From: Vulcanimicrobium alpinum
GTDB taxonomy: Bacteria > Vulcanimicrobiota > Vulcanimicrobiia > Vulcanimicrobiales > Vulcanimicrobiaceae
Assembly (NCBI RefSeq): GCF_027923555.1
Contig: NZ_AP025523.1
Location: forward strand, 3,228,484-3,292,483
Direction of reading: 5' to 3'
Length of the DNA stretch: 64,000 nucleotides
Each line of letters opens with the position of its first letter. The stretch's first letter is position 1. A program made the translations under genes and the position numbers. This document shows positions 51,901-59,629 of the stretch, piece after piece. The notes under the pieces are model-generated. The model was not told the DNA's origin. It made no database searches and saw nothing but the letters and a program-made list of their open reading frames with translations.

Positions 51901-53014
51901 CCATCAGCCGCGGCACGGATGCGACGGTTCCGATCCCGCCCGGATTCGTCAGCGTGAACGTCGCGCCGGTCTGCTCTTCCACCGAGAGTTTGTTGTCGCG
52001 TGCTTTGGCGACGAGGTCTTCGTAGGCGTTGCGGAACGCGCCGAAGTCGAGCGAGGCGGCGTTCTTGATCACCGGCACGACGAGGAAGCGCGAGCCGTCC
52101 TTCTTCTGCGCGTCGACCGCGAGCCCGAGGTTGACGCCCGCGTCGATTTTCTGCGGCTTGCCGTCGGTGCGCCGGAACGACACCGTGATCGCAGGTTGTT
52201 CGCGCGCGGCGCGCGCCAGGGCGAACGCGATGATATGCGTGAACGACACTTTCTCGGTGCGTCCGGCGAGCTTCAGCGCGGCGTTGAGCTCGATGCGGCG
52301 CTGTTCGAGCGTGCCGACGTGCAGGGTGCGGAACGAGGTCGCGACCGGGATCGTTAGCGACTGTTCCATGTACTGAGCGAGCGTCGCGACCGATCCCTTG
52401 AGATCGCTGACCTTGGTTTGCGCCGCGATCGGCGGATACTGCACCGCCGGCGCAGCCGACGCCGCGCCGAGCCCGCCGGTGAACGCAATCTTCCCCGACG
52501 CGACCGCCGCTTCGACATCCTCGCGTAAGATCAACCCGTCGGGCCCGCTGCCTTGCAGTTTCGCCGCGTCGATGTGCAAGCGCTCGACGAGCCGCCGCGC
52601 GTGATGGCTCAGCACCCCGCCCTGCTTGCCGTTCGCCCGCGTCTCCGCCGGCGCCGTCGCCGCCCCCGCACTGCCGTAGCCCGACGGCGTCACCAGCGTC
52701 GCTTCGGCGGGGCGACCCGGCGGTGCTTCGACAGGCTCAGCCGGACGGGTTGCGCCTTCCGGCTTCGCCGCCGTCGTATCGATCTCGACCAGGACGCTCC
52801 CGACGTTGACCGTGTCGCCTTCGGCGCCGTGCACGGCGGTCACGATCCCGCTCGCGGTCGAGGGGACCTCGACGTCGACCTTGTCGGTCGTCACGTCGAC
52901 TAAGGTCTCACCTTCCTCGACCCAGTCACCCGGCTTCTTGCGCCATTCGACGATCGAGCCTTCGCTGACCGACTCACCCATCTCGGGCAGGGTGACATTC
53001 ACGAGCGTTTGCAC
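48965..53014 (-). CDS. single-chain 2-oxoglutarate dehydrogenase: lipoyl domain-E2-E1 fusion
   Basis: 1349 residues combining two usually separate subunits of the citric acid cycle complex. Residues 1-80 are a lipoyl domain with Lys45 in VDVTTDKVDVEVPS. Residues about 133-170 are the peripheral-subunit-binding domain (SHHARRLVERLHIDAAKLQG). Residues about 200-440 are the E2 acyltransferase fold, with TSTYDHRVVQGAQSGEYL; the usual DG after the His-Arg motif is QG, as in actinobacterial OdhA/Kgd. From about 480 the thiamine-diphosphate E1 follows (GMAHRGRLSTIAHVVNRPYE, IHGDAAFAAQGIVAEVLNLQ, HIISNNQVGFTTDP). GTG start with GGAG seven bases upstream. A dispersed-repeat copy encodes linker residues 88-98. 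The E3 subunit is not nearby. A LysR gene diverges from it. Confidence 0.92.
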   Translation of the reverse strand: MQTLVNVTLPEMGESVSEGSIVEWRKKPGDWVEEGETLVDVTTDKVDVEVPSTASGIVTAVHGAEGDTVNVGSVLVEIDTTAAKPEGATRPAEPVEAPPGRPAEATLVTPSGYGSAGAATAPAETRANGKQGGVLSHHARRLVERLHIDAAKLQGSGPDGLILREDVEAAVASGKIAFTGGLGAASAAPAVQYPPIAAQTKVSDLKGSVATLAQYMEQSLTIPVATSFRTLHVGTLEQRRIELNAALKLAGRTEKVSFTHIIAFALARAAREQPAITVSFRRTDGKPQKIDAGVNLGLAVDAQKKDGSRFLVVPVIKNAASLDFGAFRNAYEDLVAKARDNKLSVEEQTGATFTLTNPGGIGTVASVPRLMVGQGAIIAAGAIAYPPGLAHAPKATLAQLGVEKVMTLTSTYDHRVVQGAQSGEYLKRVDELLAGADEFYETIFSQLGLTAAVRGSATDANAAAPAAAREAVAPVQAGEFAGMPSEEMLRAIAAGMAVVSAYRRHGHLAATLDPLGSKPPGDPSLDPATYNLTPAMMHAIPASVLRVKVPGNTLADVLPKLRETYSSTIAYEIEHISNTQQREWLREYIETGMHRRPLTPQRRVQVLQRLTKVETMERYFRKQFMSQKTFSIEGLDVMVPMLEETISMLAEDGTQTAVIGMAHRGRLSTIAHVVNRPYEELLAEFEQASQREELASPESADSDSTGDVKYHHGAEGTYETPNGTKIRVELAHNPSHLEAVDGVVEGMTRALQTDHTVNPPTLNSEVAAPILIHGDAAFAAQGIVAEVLNLQGLAGYATGGTIHIISNNQVGFTTDPSEARSTRYASDLAKGYDLPIVHVNADDVDACIAAVHLGIDYRRKFSRDVIVDLIGYRRFGHNEQDEPAYTQPQMVESIKAHPTVRELYAAQLVAQGILSQDQVKELQDVATARITDAHRRVKSGEFERAGHTNGKSHHGEAMPKTSVNKPTLMRFADAVVSVPEGFALNKKLQSQFAKRTQALRETGEVDWGLAEALAFASLLSEGTPIRISGQDTERGTFSHRHAVLHDAQTNAKYVPLQHLADAKASFEIYNSPLSEYACLGFEYGYGAEIPHALVLWEAQFGDFNNGAQIIIDQFIAAGAAKWGQSTRLTLLLPHGYEGAGPEHSSARIERFLQLSAEGNIRVANCSTAAQYFHLLRAQARAQQAYPLVVMTPKSLLRNRAAYGTIDELAGGSFREVIDDPRYEKADKSEVTRLLLCSGHVYYDLTSSPLYADAKRTAIARVEMLSPLPRHEILALIGSYPNLEHAIWVQEEPKNMGARAHVRRRVVENLPPNIADLEYIGRPYRASPSEGYPGAHAVEQERIVRQALTE
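52722..52749. repeat. dispersed repeat, copy E, inside the 2-oxoglutarate dehydrogenase gene
   Basis: Reads GTGCTTCGACAGGCTCAGC on the plus strand, the right-arm form of the family seen at four intergenic sites, followed by CGGACGGG. In the coding strand it is in frame and gives RPAEPVEAP, within the flexible linker between the lipoyl and subunit-binding domains. There is no opposing arm. Confidence 0.75.
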
Positions 53015-53131
53015 ACAGTTCTCCGGAACGATTGTTGCGAGGTTTTTCGGCAGAAGCGTCGCCCTCCATCTTACGCGCGCCGGATGACGAGGGGAAATAC
53101 CGCCTCCCTATCGCAGGCAAAGGCAGCACCT

Positions 53132-54034
53132 ATGGAACTCCGCGATCTGCGCTATTTCGTCGCCGTGGCCCAGCACCGCAGCTTCAGCCGCGCCGCCGAC
53201 GTGCTGCAGATCGCGCAGCCGTCGCTGAGCGAACAGATCCGCAAACTCGAGGAGGAACTCGGCGCCCCGCTGTTCGAGCGGACCAGCCGCGGCGTCGTGC
53301 TCACCGACGCCGGCGAAGCGCTGCTCCCGAAGGCGCGCGCGGTGCTCGCGCAGGCCGACATCGCGGTCGAGACGGTGCGCATGGTCAACGACGGCGTCGC
53401 CGGCTCGCTGACGCTGGGCTTCATCGACTCGGCGGCGCTCGGGATCGTTCCGCCGCTGGTGCGCCGCTTCAACGCCGCGTATCCCAACGTGCGCCTGCAC
53501 CTGCGCGAGCTGGGGACGCGCCAGCAGCTCGAGGCGCTCGAGGCCGGCGACATCGACGTCGGGATCGTGCGCGGTCCGGTATGGAACGCCGCCGTCGAGG
53601 GGGAGCGGATCGCGACCGAACCGCTCGTCGTCGCGCTCCCCGCCGGCCATCGGCTCGCCGCGGGCGAGGCGGTGCACCTGGCCGACCTGCGCGACGAGGG
53701 GTTCATCACCTACCCGGCCGATCGCGGCGCCGCGCTCTACGAAGAGACGCTGCGCTTGTGTCACGAGGCCGGTTTCGATCCGCGGATCGTCCAGGAAGCC
53801 AACGAGATCGCGACGATCTGCGCGCTCGTCGACGCGGCGCTCGGGGTCGCGATCGTGCCGTCTTCGGTCACCGTCATCGCACCGAGCGGCCTCGTCTACC
53901 GGGCCCTCGAGCCGGCCGCAGCGCTGGAACGGTGGGCGGTGTGGCGGGCGGGGGCGCAGACCGCGGTCGTCCGCGCGTTCATCGGGGCGCTGCGGCCGGA
54001 GAGCCGCACGTCTTCCCGCGCGGGATCGGCCTGA
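53132..54034 (+). CDS. LysR family transcriptional regulator
   Basis: 300 residues. The N-terminal HTH is canonical (MELRDLRYFVAVAQHRSFSR, then AADVLQIAQPSLSEQIRKLE), and the periplasmic-binding-protein-like effector domain follows from about residue 90 (GSLTLGFIDSAALGIVPPLV). ATG 53132 fits the family start; upstream in-frame codons are not conserved. The divergent arrangement with the 2-oxoglutarate dehydrogenase gene (117 bp between starts) is the usual layout of a LysR gene and its target, but a central-metabolism target would be unusual. The effector is unknown. Confidence 0.88.
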   Translation: MELRDLRYFVAVAQHRSFSRAADVLQIAQPSLSEQIRKLEEELGAPLFERTSRGVVLTDAGEALLPKARAVLAQADIAVETVRMVNDGVAGSLTLGFIDSAALGIVPPLVRRFNAAYPNVRLHLRELGTRQQLEALEAGDIDVGIVRGPVWNAAVEGERIATEPLVVALPAGHRLAAGEAVHLADLRDEGFITYPADRGAALYEETLRLCHEAGFDPRIVQEANEIATICALVDAALGVAIVPSSVTVIAPSGLVYRALEPAAALERWAVWRAGAQTAVVRAFIGALRPESRTSSRAGSA

Positions 54035-54078
54035 TCCGCTGGGCTTTGTGCGGGGCCGCGCCGAACGACGCACGCGCT

Positions 54079-54435
54079 ATGCGCACTTTGCTGATGACCC
54101 TCGCCGCGGCGCTCGCACTCGGGGGCGCCGCGCTCGCCCAGAGCCCGGCTCCCGACCCGTCGGCTGCGGCGAAGCCCTCGCCGTCGCCGACGACGGTCGT
54201 CCACATCAAGAACTTCGCGTTCGCTCCCGAGACGGTGACGATCGCCGCCGGAGGGAGCGTGAAGTTCGTCGAGGACGACGACACGCCGCACACGGTCACC
54301 GCAACCGACAATTCGTACGACTCCGGCAATCTCGACAAAGGCCAGAGCTTCACGCACGCGTACGAGAAGCCCGGGACGTACGCGTATCTCTGCGCGTATC
54401 ACCCTTACATGAAGGGGACGATCGTCGTCAAATAG
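54079..54435 (+). CDS. cupredoxin (plastocyanin-like), exported, second copy
   Basis: 118 residues. The signal peptide (LLMTLAAALALGGAALAQ) is followed by a Pro/Ser linker and one cupredoxin domain: VHIKNFAFAPETVTIAAGGS, VEDDDTPHTVTATD with the first His, and YAYLCAYHPYMKGTIVVK with Cys, His and Met ligands in the normal C-x2-H-x2-M spacing. The loop is one unit shorter than in the copy at 17.5 kb. The MBOAT gene starts 13 bp after the stop. Probably a periplasmic electron carrier or copper-binding protein. Confidence 0.85.
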   Translation: MRTLLMTLAAALALGGAALAQSPAPDPSAAAKPSPSPTTVVHIKNFAFAPETVTIAAGGSVKFVEDDDTPHTVTATDNSYDSGNLDKGQSFTHAYEKPGTYAYLCAYHPYMKGTIVVK

Positions 54436-54447
54436 CACCCCGGCGGC

Positions 54448-55863
54448 GTGGTCTTCAGCAGCGAAGTCTTTCTCTTCGGCTTTCTGCCGCTGACGCTCGC
54501 GCTGTACTTCGCCGCGCCGGGTGCGCGGCTGAAGAACGTGGTGCTCGTCGCCGCGAGCCTCGCGTTCTATGGGTGGGGCGGCGGCGTCTACACGGCGCTG
54601 GTCGTCGGCTCGGCGCTGGTCAACTTCGCGTTCGGGCTCGCGCTCTCGCGTGCGTCGGGCGACGCGACGCGGCGGCGACGCGCGCTCGTCGCCGCCGCGG
54701 TCGCATTCGATCTCGCCGTCCTCGCGTGGTTCAAGTACGCAGGGTTCGTCGCGGAGAATCTCAGCGCGGCGGGACTGAACGTCCGCATCGCCGGCGTCGT
54801 GCTGCCGCTCGGAATCTCGTTCTTCACGTTTCACGCGATCTCGTACATCGTCGACGTGTACCGGCGCACGTCGGAGGCGCGGCGCAACCCGCTCGAAGTC
54901 GTGCTCTATTTCACGTTCTTCCCGCAGTTGATCGCCGGTCCGATCATTCGCTACAAGGACGTCGCGGGGCAGCTCGCGAGACGCACCGTGACGACGCCGG
55001 ATTTCGCCTACGGCGTGCAGCGCTTCGTCGCAGGCCTCGGCAAGAAAGTGCTGATCGCGAACACGCTGGGGGCCTGCGTCGACCGCGTCTTCGCAACCGC
55101 CCCGGCCGACGTGTCGCGGCCGCTGGCGTGGTTTGCGCTCGCGGCCTACACGCTGCAGATCTACTTCGATTTCTCGGGCTACACCGACATGGCGATCGGC
55201 TTGGCGCGGATGTTCGGGTTCCGCTTTCTCGAAAACTTTGATTTTCCGTACGTCGCGGGTTCTGTCCGCGAGTTCTGGGGGCGCTGGCACATCTCGCTCT
55301 CGCGCTGGTTTCGGGACTATCTCTACGTTCCGCTGGGCGGCAACCGCGTCACGCCGTGGCGCGTCTACGTCAACCTCGCGATCGTCTTCGTGCTGTGCGG
55401 GCTATGGCACGGCGCGAAGTGGACGTTCGTGGTGTGGGGCCTGATCCACGGGCTCTTCCTGGTGCTCGAACGCGCCGGCTGGATGCGGCCGCTCACGTCG
55501 ACGCCGGTCGTGCGTCATGTCTATCTGCTCGCGGTCGTGATGTTCGGCTGGGTGTTCTTCCGCTCCGACTCGTTCGCGTACGCGTTCGCGTTTCTGCGCG
55601 CGCTGGTGCATCAGGCGCCCGCGACGCGGCTCGGCTTCTGGGGCGTCGTCGATCGCGAAACGCTGCTCGCCTTCGCCGCCGGATGCGTGCTCGCGACGCC
55701 GTTCGTCGCGCAGCGCGTCGAAGCGTGGCTGGCGCGTTCGCGGCGCGGCGGATTGACGATCGCCGCGGCAGCGCTGCCCGCGTCGCTGGCGTGCATCTTC
55801 GTCGCCTCGGCGTCGAAGCTCGCGGCGGGGACCTACAATCCGTTCATCTACTTCCGGTTCTGA
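54448..55863 (+). CDS. MBOAT family O-acyltransferase (AlgI-like)
   Basis: 471 residues, about ten to eleven membrane helices. It moves acetyl groups across the inner membrane for O-acetylation of an exopolysaccharide or cell-wall sugar. The N-terminus FSSEVFLFGFLPLTLALYFA and VLPLGISFFTFHAISYIVDV are AlgI landmarks, and VFVLCGLWHGAKWTFVVWGL carries the conserved catalytic His. GTG start. It is followed one base after its stop by an AlgJ/AlgX-like gene, the normal partner. No polymer synthesis genes lie in the window. Confidence 0.9.
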   Translation: MVFSSEVFLFGFLPLTLALYFAAPGARLKNVVLVAASLAFYGWGGGVYTALVVGSALVNFAFGLALSRASGDATRRRRALVAAAVAFDLAVLAWFKYAGFVAENLSAAGLNVRIAGVVLPLGISFFTFHAISYIVDVYRRTSEARRNPLEVVLYFTFFPQLIAGPIIRYKDVAGQLARRTVTTPDFAYGVQRFVAGLGKKVLIANTLGACVDRVFATAPADVSRPLAWFALAAYTLQIYFDFSGYTDMAIGLARMFGFRFLENFDFPYVAGSVREFWGRWHISLSRWFRDYLYVPLGGNRVTPWRVYVNLAIVFVLCGLWHGAKWTFVVWGLIHGLFLVLERAGWMRPLTSTPVVRHVYLLAVVMFGWVFFRSDSFAYAFAFLRALVHQAPATRLGFWGVVDRETLLAFAAGCVLATPFVAQRVEAWLARSRRGGLTIAAAALPASLACIFVASASKLAAGTYNPFIYFRF

Positions 55864-55864
55864 A

Positions 55865-56989
55865 GTGCCGCCGCAGCGATCGCCGCGCGACCTGATCGTC
55901 ATCGGCGCGTTCGCGCTGCTGCTGGTGCTGCCGGCGGCGCTCGCGCTGCTCGGACGCGCCGGCGCCGACACCGAGTTCATCACCACGGTCGAAAACCGCC
56001 GCCCGTTCGTCGCGCCGCCGGTGACCTCGGGAGCGCTCGCGACCGGCGGGTGGGAACGCGACGCCGAACGGCAGATCGCCGATGCGTTTCCGCTCCGGAA
56101 ACACCTCATCGAAGCCTACGACTACGTGAAGTACGCGTGGCTCGGCGACGGTGCGGGAAATCGCGTCCTGCGCGGCCGCGACGGCTGGTTCTACCTCGGT
56201 GACGAGGAGCTCACGTACCTGACGGATGCGTACGCGGTCGATGCGGTCGTGGCGCACCTCGCCGACGTCTATGCGGCGCGCTCGGCATGGTGCGCGCAGC
56301 ACGGGATGCACTATGCGTTCGTGCTCGCGGCGAACAAGAGCACGATTTACCCGCAGTATCTGCCCGCCGGGCTCGCGATCGGGCCGCCTGCGGCCGATCG
56401 CCTCGTCGCGGCGCTGCGTGCGCGGGGCGTTCGCACGATCGACACGCGACCGCCGCTGATCGCGGCCGCGCGCGGCGGAACGCTGCTCTATTCAAAGGGA
56501 GACACGCACTGGAATGCCGAGGGAGCGGCGATCGCCGCACGCGCGATCGCGGCGAACCTCGGCGTGCGCGACCGCGTCGCAGCCGGAGCGATCCGATACG
56601 TCGACCGGCCCGATCGGGGCGACCTTCTGAACTTCGCCGGGATCGGTTCGTTCGTGAGCAATGACGTGCGCTTCGCGGAGTTTTCGCGCACGGCGCGCGA
56701 CGTGCCGATGCCGTCGTACGGCGGCGATCCGGCGGCGGCGCGCTATAGCGCGCACGCGAGCGCGATCGACGATCCGGCGCTGCCGTCGGCGGTGATCTTC
56801 GGTGACTCGTTTCTCGAAGGCCTCGAACCGTTTCTCGCGGAGGATTTCCGGCGCGCGGTCTTCCTGCACCACATCTCGGTCGAGGACGTGCAGTTCGATC
56901 GCGCGATTCTCGGCGCCGAACGCCCGCAGATCGTGTTGCAGGAGCTGGTGGAGCGCAGCATCGTCTTCGGAGCTTCGTTTACACCTTAG
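55865..56989 (+). CDS. AlgJ/AlgX-like SGNH-type acetyltransferase partner
   Basis: 374 residues. One N-terminal membrane anchor (LIVIGAFALLLVLPAALALL) and a periplasmic SGNH-like domain. NRVLRGRDGWFYLGDEELT is the conserved entry, LYSKGDTHWNAEGAAIAARA provides the DxHW motif, and AVIFGDSFLEGLEPFLAEDF the GDS nucleophile block. Together with the MBOAT protein it should transfer acetyl groups to a periplasmic sugar polymer. GTG start. The last eleven bases overlap the end of the convergent gene. Confidence 0.85.
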   Translation: MPPQRSPRDLIVIGAFALLLVLPAALALLGRAGADTEFITTVENRRPFVAPPVTSGALATGGWERDAERQIADAFPLRKHLIEAYDYVKYAWLGDGAGNRVLRGRDGWFYLGDEELTYLTDAYAVDAVVAHLADVYAARSAWCAQHGMHYAFVLAANKSTIYPQYLPAGLAIGPPAADRLVAALRARGVRTIDTRPPLIAAARGGTLLYSKGDTHWNAEGAAIAARAIAANLGVRDRVAAGAIRYVDRPDRGDLLNFAGIGSFVSNDVRFAEFSRTARDVPMPSYGGDPAAARYSAHASAIDDPALPSAVIFGDSFLEGLEPFLAEDFRRAVFLHHISVEDVQFDRAILGAERPQIVLQELVERSIVFGASFTP

Positions 56990-57584
56990 GCGACGCGCTC
57001 GGCTGCGGCGAGGCGGAGGGAGCCGGAACGACGCGGCACGCGCCGGCGGCTTCGTCGTCGCCGAGGATGACGGTCAAGCGCGTTCCGCGCGGCAGCGTCA
57101 CGTCGCGCCCGTGATGCAGAAACGCGTACGGACCCAGGACGTACCCGACGAAGGGGACGGCTCCCACGATCCCCGGGATGTTCTGCGATGCGCCCGTCGC
57201 GGTCGCGCGAGCGGCGCCCGCCCAATCGATCGTCGCCGGCACGTGCGCCCCGGCCGGCGTGACGAGATAGCGCGCCTCGAGGACGAGGTAGCCGCCGCGG
57301 CCGCCGCGCTCGGCGTGCTGCGCGATCGCGATGATGCCGTAGCCCGGGGTTTGCGCGGGGAGGATCGTCCCGTCGGGCGCAACGGCGTCGGCGGCCGTTC
57401 GGACCGCGAAGGGGTCGCCGGCCCGGGCGCGTGCGGTGTCGAGGTCGGCGGTGAGTTCGACTGCGGCGCGCAGGCAGGGCGGCCCGCTAAGCGGCGCGGC
57501 TCCCGGCAACGAGACGAGCGCGACGACCGCCGCGACGCATGCCGATTCAAGTCGGCGGCCGGACCAAAACGGAGTGCTGTTCAC
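56979..57584 (-). CDS. secreted protein of unknown function
   Basis: About 201 residues from GTG 57584. A signal-like helix (SACVAAVVALVSLPGAAPLS) precedes a domain with LRAAVELTADLDTARARAGD, GYGIIAIAQHAERGGRGGYL and LPRGTRLTVILGDDEAAGAC, which recalls small beta-rich domains that limit solvent exposure, but I recognise no family. The tail is Pro/Ser/Ala-rich. The start is uncertain: no good ribosome site, and the frame remains open to 57668. It may be outer-membrane or periplasmic. Confidence 0.5.
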   Translation of the reverse strand: MNSTPFWSGRRLESACVAAVVALVSLPGAAPLSGPPCLRAAVELTADLDTARARAGDPFAVRTAADAVAPDGTILPAQTPGYGIIAIAQHAERGGRGGYLVLEARYLVTPAGAHVPATIDWAGAARATATGASQNIPGIVGAVPFVGYVLGPYAFLHHGRDVTLPRGTRLTVILGDDEAAGACRVVPAPSASPQPSASPKV

Positions 57585-58010
57585 ACGGACGCAGTGCGAG
57601 CGCCGAGAACCGTTCACCCTCCGCGACGCAACCGCACGCCCAGCGAGCGCGCACGAGCGTCGCAGCACCGGGCCCGGGATCGACGCCGTCGATGGCGTGC
57701 CGTGCGCGGCCGAGCTTCGCGGTCAAGTCGCGCAGCGTAACGTCATGGAGTCACGGCGTGTACTACGCACCCTCGCAGCAACGGTGGATGGGGTGTTCAT
57801 CGTAGCAGGTGCCGCCCGTCCGGCAAAGCGGCCCAGCGTGCGATCGACGGCGCAAACGTCGCTGGGTCGGATGGCTTTGGGTTGCCTGCTTATAGGGCAG
57901 AAGAATACAGGCGATGGCCGTGCGTTCCTGCCTAGCGAGACGTGCGGCGCTTAGGATGCGGGCACGCGAGGCTTCTGTGGCCGCGCGCTCTCTCTATGTG
58001 GAGGTCATCA
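57585..58010. other. 426-bp gap without a convincing gene
   Basis: Open frames here are low in conserved-looking composition and overlap each other. The stretch should hold the promoter of the lipoprotein gene at 58011. A hairpin CCCAGCG (57832-57838) with CGCTGGG (57860-57866) encloses GGCGCAAACG. TTGCCT at 57883 and a TATAGG at 57891 or GAATAC at 57903 are weak promoter candidates. GGAGGT at 58000-58005 is the ribosome site of the next gene. Confidence 0.4.
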
Positions 58011-59078
58011 GTGGAAGATCAGAGACACGTTCGTCTCGCCCGCTTCGCCGCAATCGGCGGTGCCCTCGTGCTCGCGGCCGGGCTGAGTGCGTGCGGCGGC
58101 GGCACGCAGTCGTCGCTGCCATCGACGGGACAGCAATCCGGCGTCTTGTCAGGGCAGCGCTCCATCGAGTCGATCGAAGAAGCCGGCGACGTCACTGCAG
58201 CCGACGCGAATGCTGCTTCCGGCGCACGCACGATTTACCGGCATGCGCTCGGACGGGTAGGCGCGCCGGTAGCCGTGCCCGTGGCGACAGCGCCCGTGGG
58301 TTTCTTCGCGGACGAGCCCGGCGGCAATCTCCTCGACCATCATGGGCCGCGATTGGAGACCGTTATCTCGCATAACGTCTACATCAACTGCGGCAAGCCT
58401 CTCGACTGTTGGGGTGACCCGGCCGGCTTCCTGCAGAATCTCGCGCAGAGCAACTTCATCCACGTCGCCGATCAGTACATCGGACTTCCCGGCAGCGATC
58501 GCTACACGGTCGGTACGTCACAAAAACTCAAATACCCGACGCCGAACAACATCCTCTACGACGTCGACATCGAGACGATCGTGCATCACGTCGCGGCGAA
58601 GCTCGGCGCCGGCTACACGCACGAGTATCACGTGTTCCTGCCGCAAGGAACCGACGAGTGCTTCGACGGCGTGAGCGGCATCTGCTACTCGCCCGATAAC
58701 CTGAAAACGTTTGCCTTCTGCGCTTATCACAGCTACGTCGATTTCGCCGATATCGGGCACATCTTGTACTCGGTGGAGCCGTATCAGGAGACGCCCGGCT
58801 GCGGGGACACGTATACGCCGACGAACGCCCCGAAGGGTTCCGGAGCTCCCCCGCACACGCTGACCGATTCAACCGCGACCGTCGTCTCGCACGAGCTGTT
58901 CGAGACGATCACCGATCCCAACGGCTCCGCATGGTTCAACGCCTTCGGATTCGAGATCGGCGACCTGTGCGCTTTCCATCGCAACGTCATCAACCTCAAC
59001 GGCACCAACTACACGATCCAGCCCGAATGGTCGAACCGCGCGAACGCCGGCGCGGGCGACTGCGTCACCCATACGTGA
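58011..59078 (+). CDS. lipoprotein with EXORDIUM-like HE motif domain
   Basis: 355 residues. Lipobox LSAC with Cys28, then a Gly/Ser-rich spacer (GGGTQSSLPSTGQQSG). The main domain contains HNVYINCGKPLDCWGDPAGF, CAYHSYVDFADIGHILYSVE, and near the end TVVSHELFETITDPNGSAWF followed by GFEIGDLC. The SHELFETITDP block resembles the GHELAE-x2-x2-NP region of EXORDIUM/phosphate-induced proteins and could form part of a metal site. The GTG at 58011 has GGAGGT five bases upstream; in-frame GTG 57942 and ATG 57996 lack one. Anchored in an envelope membrane; enzymatic activity unproven. Confidence 0.68.
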   Translation: MEDQRHVRLARFAAIGGALVLAAGLSACGGGTQSSLPSTGQQSGVLSGQRSIESIEEAGDVTAADANAASGARTIYRHALGRVGAPVAVPVATAPVGFFADEPGGNLLDHHGPRLETVISHNVYINCGKPLDCWGDPAGFLQNLAQSNFIHVADQYIGLPGSDRYTVGTSQKLKYPTPNNILYDVDIETIVHHVAAKLGAGYTHEYHVFLPQGTDECFDGVSGICYSPDNLKTFAFCAYHSYVDFADIGHILYSVEPYQETPGCGDTYTPTNAPKGSGAPPHTLTDSTATVVSHELFETITDPNGSAWFNAFGFEIGDLCAFHRNVINLNGTNYTIQPEWSNRANAGAGDCVTHT

Positions 59079-59090
59079 CATGACCGCATC

Positions 59091-59119
59091 GAGGGCGCCG
59101 CACTCGCTGCGGCGCCCTC
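59091..59119 (+). terminator. hairpin terminator after the EXORDIUM-like gene
   Basis: GAGGGCGCCGC pairs perfectly with its complement over a 7-base loop (ACTCGCT), 12 bases after the stop codon. No T-run follows, so strength is uncertain. Confidence 0.65.
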
Positions 59120-59229
59120 ACAGGCAAAACGCGAAGCTTTCTGCAGCAGGAGCGGCAGCCAAACGAGGCCTTGCTCCGGCTCGCGATGTCGGCATAGGAT
59201 ACCGCGAAGCGCCGCGCGTAGGCGCCGGG

Positions 59230-59577
59230 ATGATCAAAGAGATGGCATTCGTTGCGTACTCTGTGCGCGACGTTCCGAAGGCCCGCGAGTTTTACCGGGA
59301 CGTCGTTGGTCTGACGCCCAGCGAGATGTTCGGCGATCACTGGGCCGAGTTCAGCGTCGGCAGCACGACGTTCGGGATCGGGAACGGTGAGCCGCTCGGC
59401 ATCATGCCGGGCACGTCGTTCGCGGCGACCTTCGAGGTGGACGACGTCGCCGCAGAGCGAAAACGGCTTGCCGATCGCGGGGTTGCGGTCACCGACATCA
59501 ACGAGTCGCCGATGTGCTGGAGCGTGTTCGTTACCGATCCCGAAGGCAACCGGTTCGGTCTGCATCAGCGCAAATAA
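59230..59577 (+). CDS. VOC superfamily protein, second copy
   Basis: 115 residues, one VOC module: MIKEMAFVAYSVRDVPKARE, EFYRDVVGLTPSEMFGDHWA, and SVFVTDPEGNRFGLHQRK at the C-terminus. Most like the glyoxalase-related proteins of unspecified function. ATG 59230 is the conserved start; an in-frame ATG at 59080 would extend it with Arg-rich residues across a terminator hairpin. It is unrelated at close range to the VOC protein at 33 kb. A strong hairpin follows the stop. Confidence 0.8.
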   Translation: MIKEMAFVAYSVRDVPKAREFYRDVVGLTPSEMFGDHWAEFSVGSTTFGIGNGEPLGIMPGTSFAATFEVDDVAAERKRLADRGVAVTDINESPMCWSVFVTDPEGNRFGLHQRK

Positions 59578-59593
59578 CGACGCGACAAGAGAC

Positions 59594-59625
59594 ACGGCCG
59601 CCGTTGTGCACGGCGGCCGTTCTTC
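59594..59625. terminator. hairpin terminator between VOC gene and tRNA
   Basis: ACGGCCGCCG pairs with CGGCGGCCGT across a 7-base loop (TTGTGCA), and TCTTC follows on the plus strand. It suits termination of the VOC gene, and its position just beyond the 3' end of the minus-strand tRNA lets it serve that transcript too. Confidence 0.75.
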
Positions 59626-59629
59626 ATCG

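Noticed and set aside
49298-52357. 1019-codon open frame on the plus strand
   Set aside because: It is antisense to the 2-oxoglutarate dehydrogenase fusion, Arg-rich and without recognisable domains; long antisense frames are expected at this GC content.
57822-57900. Resemblance to a c-di-GMP-I (GEMM) riboswitch: GGCAAAGC, GGCGCAAACG, GCTGGGTC and TTTGGGTTGCC in the expected order
   Set aside because: The P2 stem-loop is missing, the first stem has no GNRA loop, and the distances do not fit; probably chance. A covariance-model search would settle it.
57436-57954. 172-codon open frame in the gap before the EXORDIUM-like gene
   Set aside because: It overlaps the better-supported minus-strand gene, has no ribosome site and a shadow-like composition.
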